In this document: in pieces, positions 62,246 to 64,000 of the stretch
Layout of the letters: every line of letters starts with the position of its first letter
How positions within the stretch are numbered: position 1 is the stretch's first letter
NCBI RefSeq assembly: GCF_000308695.1
Contig: NZ_BAGG01000115.1
Coordinates: forward strand, 124,001 to 188,000
DNA from: Nocardia takedensis NBRC 100417
Lineage (GTDB): Bacteria > Actinomycetota > Actinomycetes > Mycobacteriales > Mycobacteriaceae
Length of the DNA: 64,000 nucleotides
Direction of reading: 5' to 3'
Notes under the pieces: model-generated
Databases searched by the model: none
The model's input: only the letters and a program-made list of their open reading frames with translations
What the model was told of the DNA's origin: nothing
Program-made: the position numbers and the translations under genes

Positions 62246-62701
62246 TCACACGCCCGCCTCGACCACCTTCTTGATGCGGCCCAGGGTCTCGTTCATGCCC
62301 GCGACCAGGTTCGCCTCGAACGTGCGCTCCCCGCCGAGCAGGGCGTCGATCGCCTTGCGCACCGGCCAGGACACGCCGTCCTCGACATCGCGGCGCTGCA
62401 CCAGGCGGGTGCCGGTCGCCGTCGGTTCCAGGGTGAAACTCCAGGTCGTGAAATTCTCGTTCATCCGGAACGCGAAACTCTTGCCGGGCTCGAAGCGCAC
62501 GATGCGCGAAGTCGTCGGATAGACCTTCCACCCGATCTTGTTCCAGTTGACCGTGAACGTGCCGACCTTCGGAGTGCCCAGCGGCACCATCTTGCGGGTG
62601 CTCGGGCTGAACTCGGGCATCCGGCGCAGATCCGAGACGACCTGCCACACCCGTTCGGGCGGCGCGCTGATGTCGATGGCGGCTTCGAGGGGTTCGGGCA
62701 C
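62246..62701 (-). CDS. SRPBCC (START-like/polyketide cyclase) family protein
   Basis: A 151-residue helix-grip protein: AAIDISAPPERVWQVVSDLRRMPEFSP at the N-terminus, a middle beta-sheet (SFAFRMNENFTTWSFTLEP) and a long C-terminal helix (FEANLVAGMNETLGRIKKVV). Such proteins bind hydrophobic ligands; many actinobacterial paralogues have no known role. ATG at 62701. Confidence 0.85.
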   Translation of the reverse strand: MPEPLEAAIDISAPPERVWQVVSDLRRMPEFSPSTRKMVPLGTPKVGTFTVNWNKIGWKVYPTTSRIVRFEPGKSFAFRMNENFTTWSFTLEPTATGTRLVQRRDVEDGVSWPVRKAIDALLGGERTFEANLVAGMNETLGRIKKVVEAGV

Positions 62702-62944
62702 GGTGCCTCCCGGGTGACGCGCCCCCGCTCGGAGCGCTGATCGACGTCGATTCGGGGGAATACTAGCCGGTAACCCCGATGGCGGCGCTCAGGTCACAGT
62801 TCGGCCGTGCCGCGGCGCGGGCCGAGACAGCGCGCGCACAATGGGTCCGGACGAAAGCAATCGACACAGCCCTCCGGCGGGGCGTCTCGCCCTTCGCGGA
62901 GCCACAGCCCTCCAGCAATCCCGTCCAGCGTGAGGTGATCGGCC

Positions 62945-63151
62945 GTGAAACTGCGCTCCTTGCTCCAACGTCGACAAGCGGCCCGGATGCCGCTGCTTCC
63001 CTCCCTCGATCCCGACGACGCCGGTGGCGGCGGTGGATTCGCCCCGAAACGCTTCGCGTCCCCGCGATCGACGACCGGTGCCCGCGAGGAGACACTAGAG
63101 CGTCTGCTCACCCCGGGAGAACTCGAGATCGTCCGGCAGCACCGCCTGTGA
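62945..63151 (+). CDS. Small hypothetical protein
   Basis: A 68-residue basic protein (KLRSLLQRRQAARMPLLPSLDPDD..., Gly-rich middle, ending ELEIVRQHRL). GTG at 62945 with GAGG nine bases upstream. No motif recognised. The Gly-rich stretch and Arg content suggest a mostly flexible protein. It lies 57 bases before the response regulator-reductase fusion and may be cotranscribed with it. A minus-strand frame over the same DNA lacks a start. Confidence 0.45.
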   Translation: MKLRSLLQRRQAARMPLLPSLDPDDAGGGGGFAPKRFASPRSTTGAREETLERLLTPGELEIVRQHRL

Positions 63152-63196
63152 CCGGGGCCCGGCAAATACCCGGCGGCGCGAGTCGGCCGGACGCGA

Positions 63197-63208
63197 CATA
63201 ATTCGGTA
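63197..63208 (+). promoter_or_regulatory. Likely leaderless -10 of the fusion gene
   Basis: CATAAT (63197-63202) ends six bases before the GTG at 63209, a spacing typical of leaderless actinobacterial transcripts. Confidence 0.45.
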
Positions 63209-64000
63209 GTGACTGCACCCGCCACGAAACCGGCCATCCTGAGCGTCGACGACGATCCCGGGGTCTCCCGGGCCGTCGTCCGGGATCTGCGCCGCCGGTA
63301 CGGAGCCGACTACCGGATTCTGCGCGCCGAATCCGGAGCCGACGCCCTCGACGCCCTGCGCGAGATGAAACTGCGGGGCCAACCCGTCGCGGTGCTGATC
63401 GCCGACTACCGGATGCCCGGGATGGACGGCATCGAATTCCTCGAACACGCGATGGACCTGCACCCCTACGCGCGCCGGGTGCTGCTGACGGCCTACGCCG
63501 ACACCAACGCCGCCATCGACGCCATCAACGTCGTCGACCTGGACCACTACCTGCTCAAACCGTGGGATCCGCCGGAGGAGAAGCTGTATCCGGTGATCGA
63601 CGGCCTGCTCGAGGCGTGGCGGTCCAGCGACCACCGGCCCGTCACCGAGACGAAAGTGGTCGGCAACCGCTGGTCGCCGCGCTCCTCGCAGGTCCGCGAA
63701 TTCCTGGCCCGCAACCAACTGCCCTACCGCTGGTACCTGGCCGACGAACCCGAAGGCGCGCGACTACTCGAGGCCGCCGAGGCCGACCCCGACCGCTGTC
63801 CGGTGGTCATCACCTCCGGGGGAACGGCGCTGATCCAGCCCACCGACAGCGAATTGGCCGAGAGCGTCGGCCTCAGCGTCACCCCGACCGGCGATTTCTA
63901 CGATCTGATCGTCGTCGGCGGGGGGCCTGCCGGTCTCGGCGCCGCGGTCTACGGCGCGTCCGAAGGGCTGCGCACGGTCCTGGTCGAACGCACCGCCACC
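63209..64000 (+). CDS. Response regulator-thioredoxin reductase fusion, 5' part
   Basis: 264 codons are visible and the frame is open at the window edge. Residues about 5-130 are a receiver domain: LSVDDDPGVSRAVV (acid pocket), VLIADYRMPGMDG with the phospho-acceptor Asp near residue 63, LLTAYADTNAAI and LLKPWDPP with the conserved Lys. A linker with a thioredoxin-like fold (FLARNQLPYRWYLAD) follows, then the FAD site LIVVGGGPAGLGAAVYGASEGL. The redox CxxC should lie beyond the window. Such fusions probably link a phosphorelay or unknown signal to thiol redox state. GTG at 63209. Confidence 0.87.
   Translation, partial: MTAPATKPAILSVDDDPGVSRAVVRDLRRRYGADYRILRAESGADALDALREMKLRGQPVAVLIADYRMPGMDGIEFLEHAMDLHPYARRVLLTAYADTNAAIDAINVVDLDHYLLKPWDPPEEKLYPVIDGLLEAWRSSDHRPVTETKVVGNRWSPRSSQVREFLARNQLPYRWYLADEPEGARLLEAAEADPDRCPVVITSGGTALIQPTDSELAESVGLSVTPTGDFYDLIVVGGGPAGLGAAVYGASEGLRTVLVERTAT

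Noticed and set aside
62794..63237. Minus-strand frame with two CxxC motifs (CVDCFRPDPLCARC), possible zinc-binding peptide
   Set aside because: No start codon near the Cys-rich part, poor third-position GC, and it overlaps a plus-strand ORF with a good ribosome site.

Overview
The window is high-GC actinobacterial chromosome. Base composition near 70 percent, GTG starts, leaderless promoters and gene content (RamB, LigB, FadE5-like, SigJ-like and lipid genes) point to Nocardia or a close relative in the Mycobacteriales. As I recall it, several neighbour pairs resemble the M. tuberculosis Rv0436c-Rv0467 region (pssA-psd, groEL2, lpd, an Rv0464c-like protein, ramB, icl), here rearranged and interrupted. 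No rRNA, tRNA or CRISPR array was seen.

Layout. 1-1271: partial isocitrate lyase gene with RamB-type and CRP-type sites upstream, then a secreted lipase. 2855-14754: a nearly complete purine-to-ureidoglycolate pathway. It runs from guanine/8-oxoguanine deaminase and a fused xanthine dehydrogenase through uricase, HIU hydrolase and OHCU decarboxylase to allantoinase and allantoicase. A CitE-like DUF6986 enzyme sits in the middle, and MocA- and XdhC-type cofactor genes run divergently. 14789-19059: a TetR-led ABC importer of the NMT1/TauABC type. 19287-25508: nagA plus a PfkB kinase, a phosphate transporter with DUF3349 proteins, and ligase LigB. 25603-27009: ramB, preceded by a promoter that looks autoregulated and leaderless.

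27012-29856 is a lower-GC island. It holds an OLD-like ATPase/TOPRIM nuclease gene overlapping a C5 cytosine methyltransferase gene whose motif I is split by a frameshift in a run of seven T. This pair is the best candidate for an unusual defence system. 30153-37964: a FadE5-like acyl-CoA dehydrogenase gene, then the complete urtABCDE urea importer with a GntR regulator. Urea is also the product of the purine pathway upstream, so the two clusters fit one nitrogen-scavenging theme.

37965-51460: mixed housekeeping and accessory genes (NERD protein, AhpD-like, DUF3800, MarR/SDR pair, polysaccharide deacetylase, lipoamide dehydrogenase, dipeptidase, prolyl oligopeptidase, hydrolase, TetR, DMT transporter, DUF6585-like protein). 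51564-60925: groEL with two CIRCE operators, nadE, a Clp-N/HTH protein with paired operators and a stop-codon-containing tandem repeat, an ECF41/SigJ-type sigma factor with its oxidoreductase, then pssA and psd. 61169-64000: a FabH-like synthase, an SRPBCC protein, a small ORF and the 5' part of a response regulator-thioredoxin reductase fusion running off the window.
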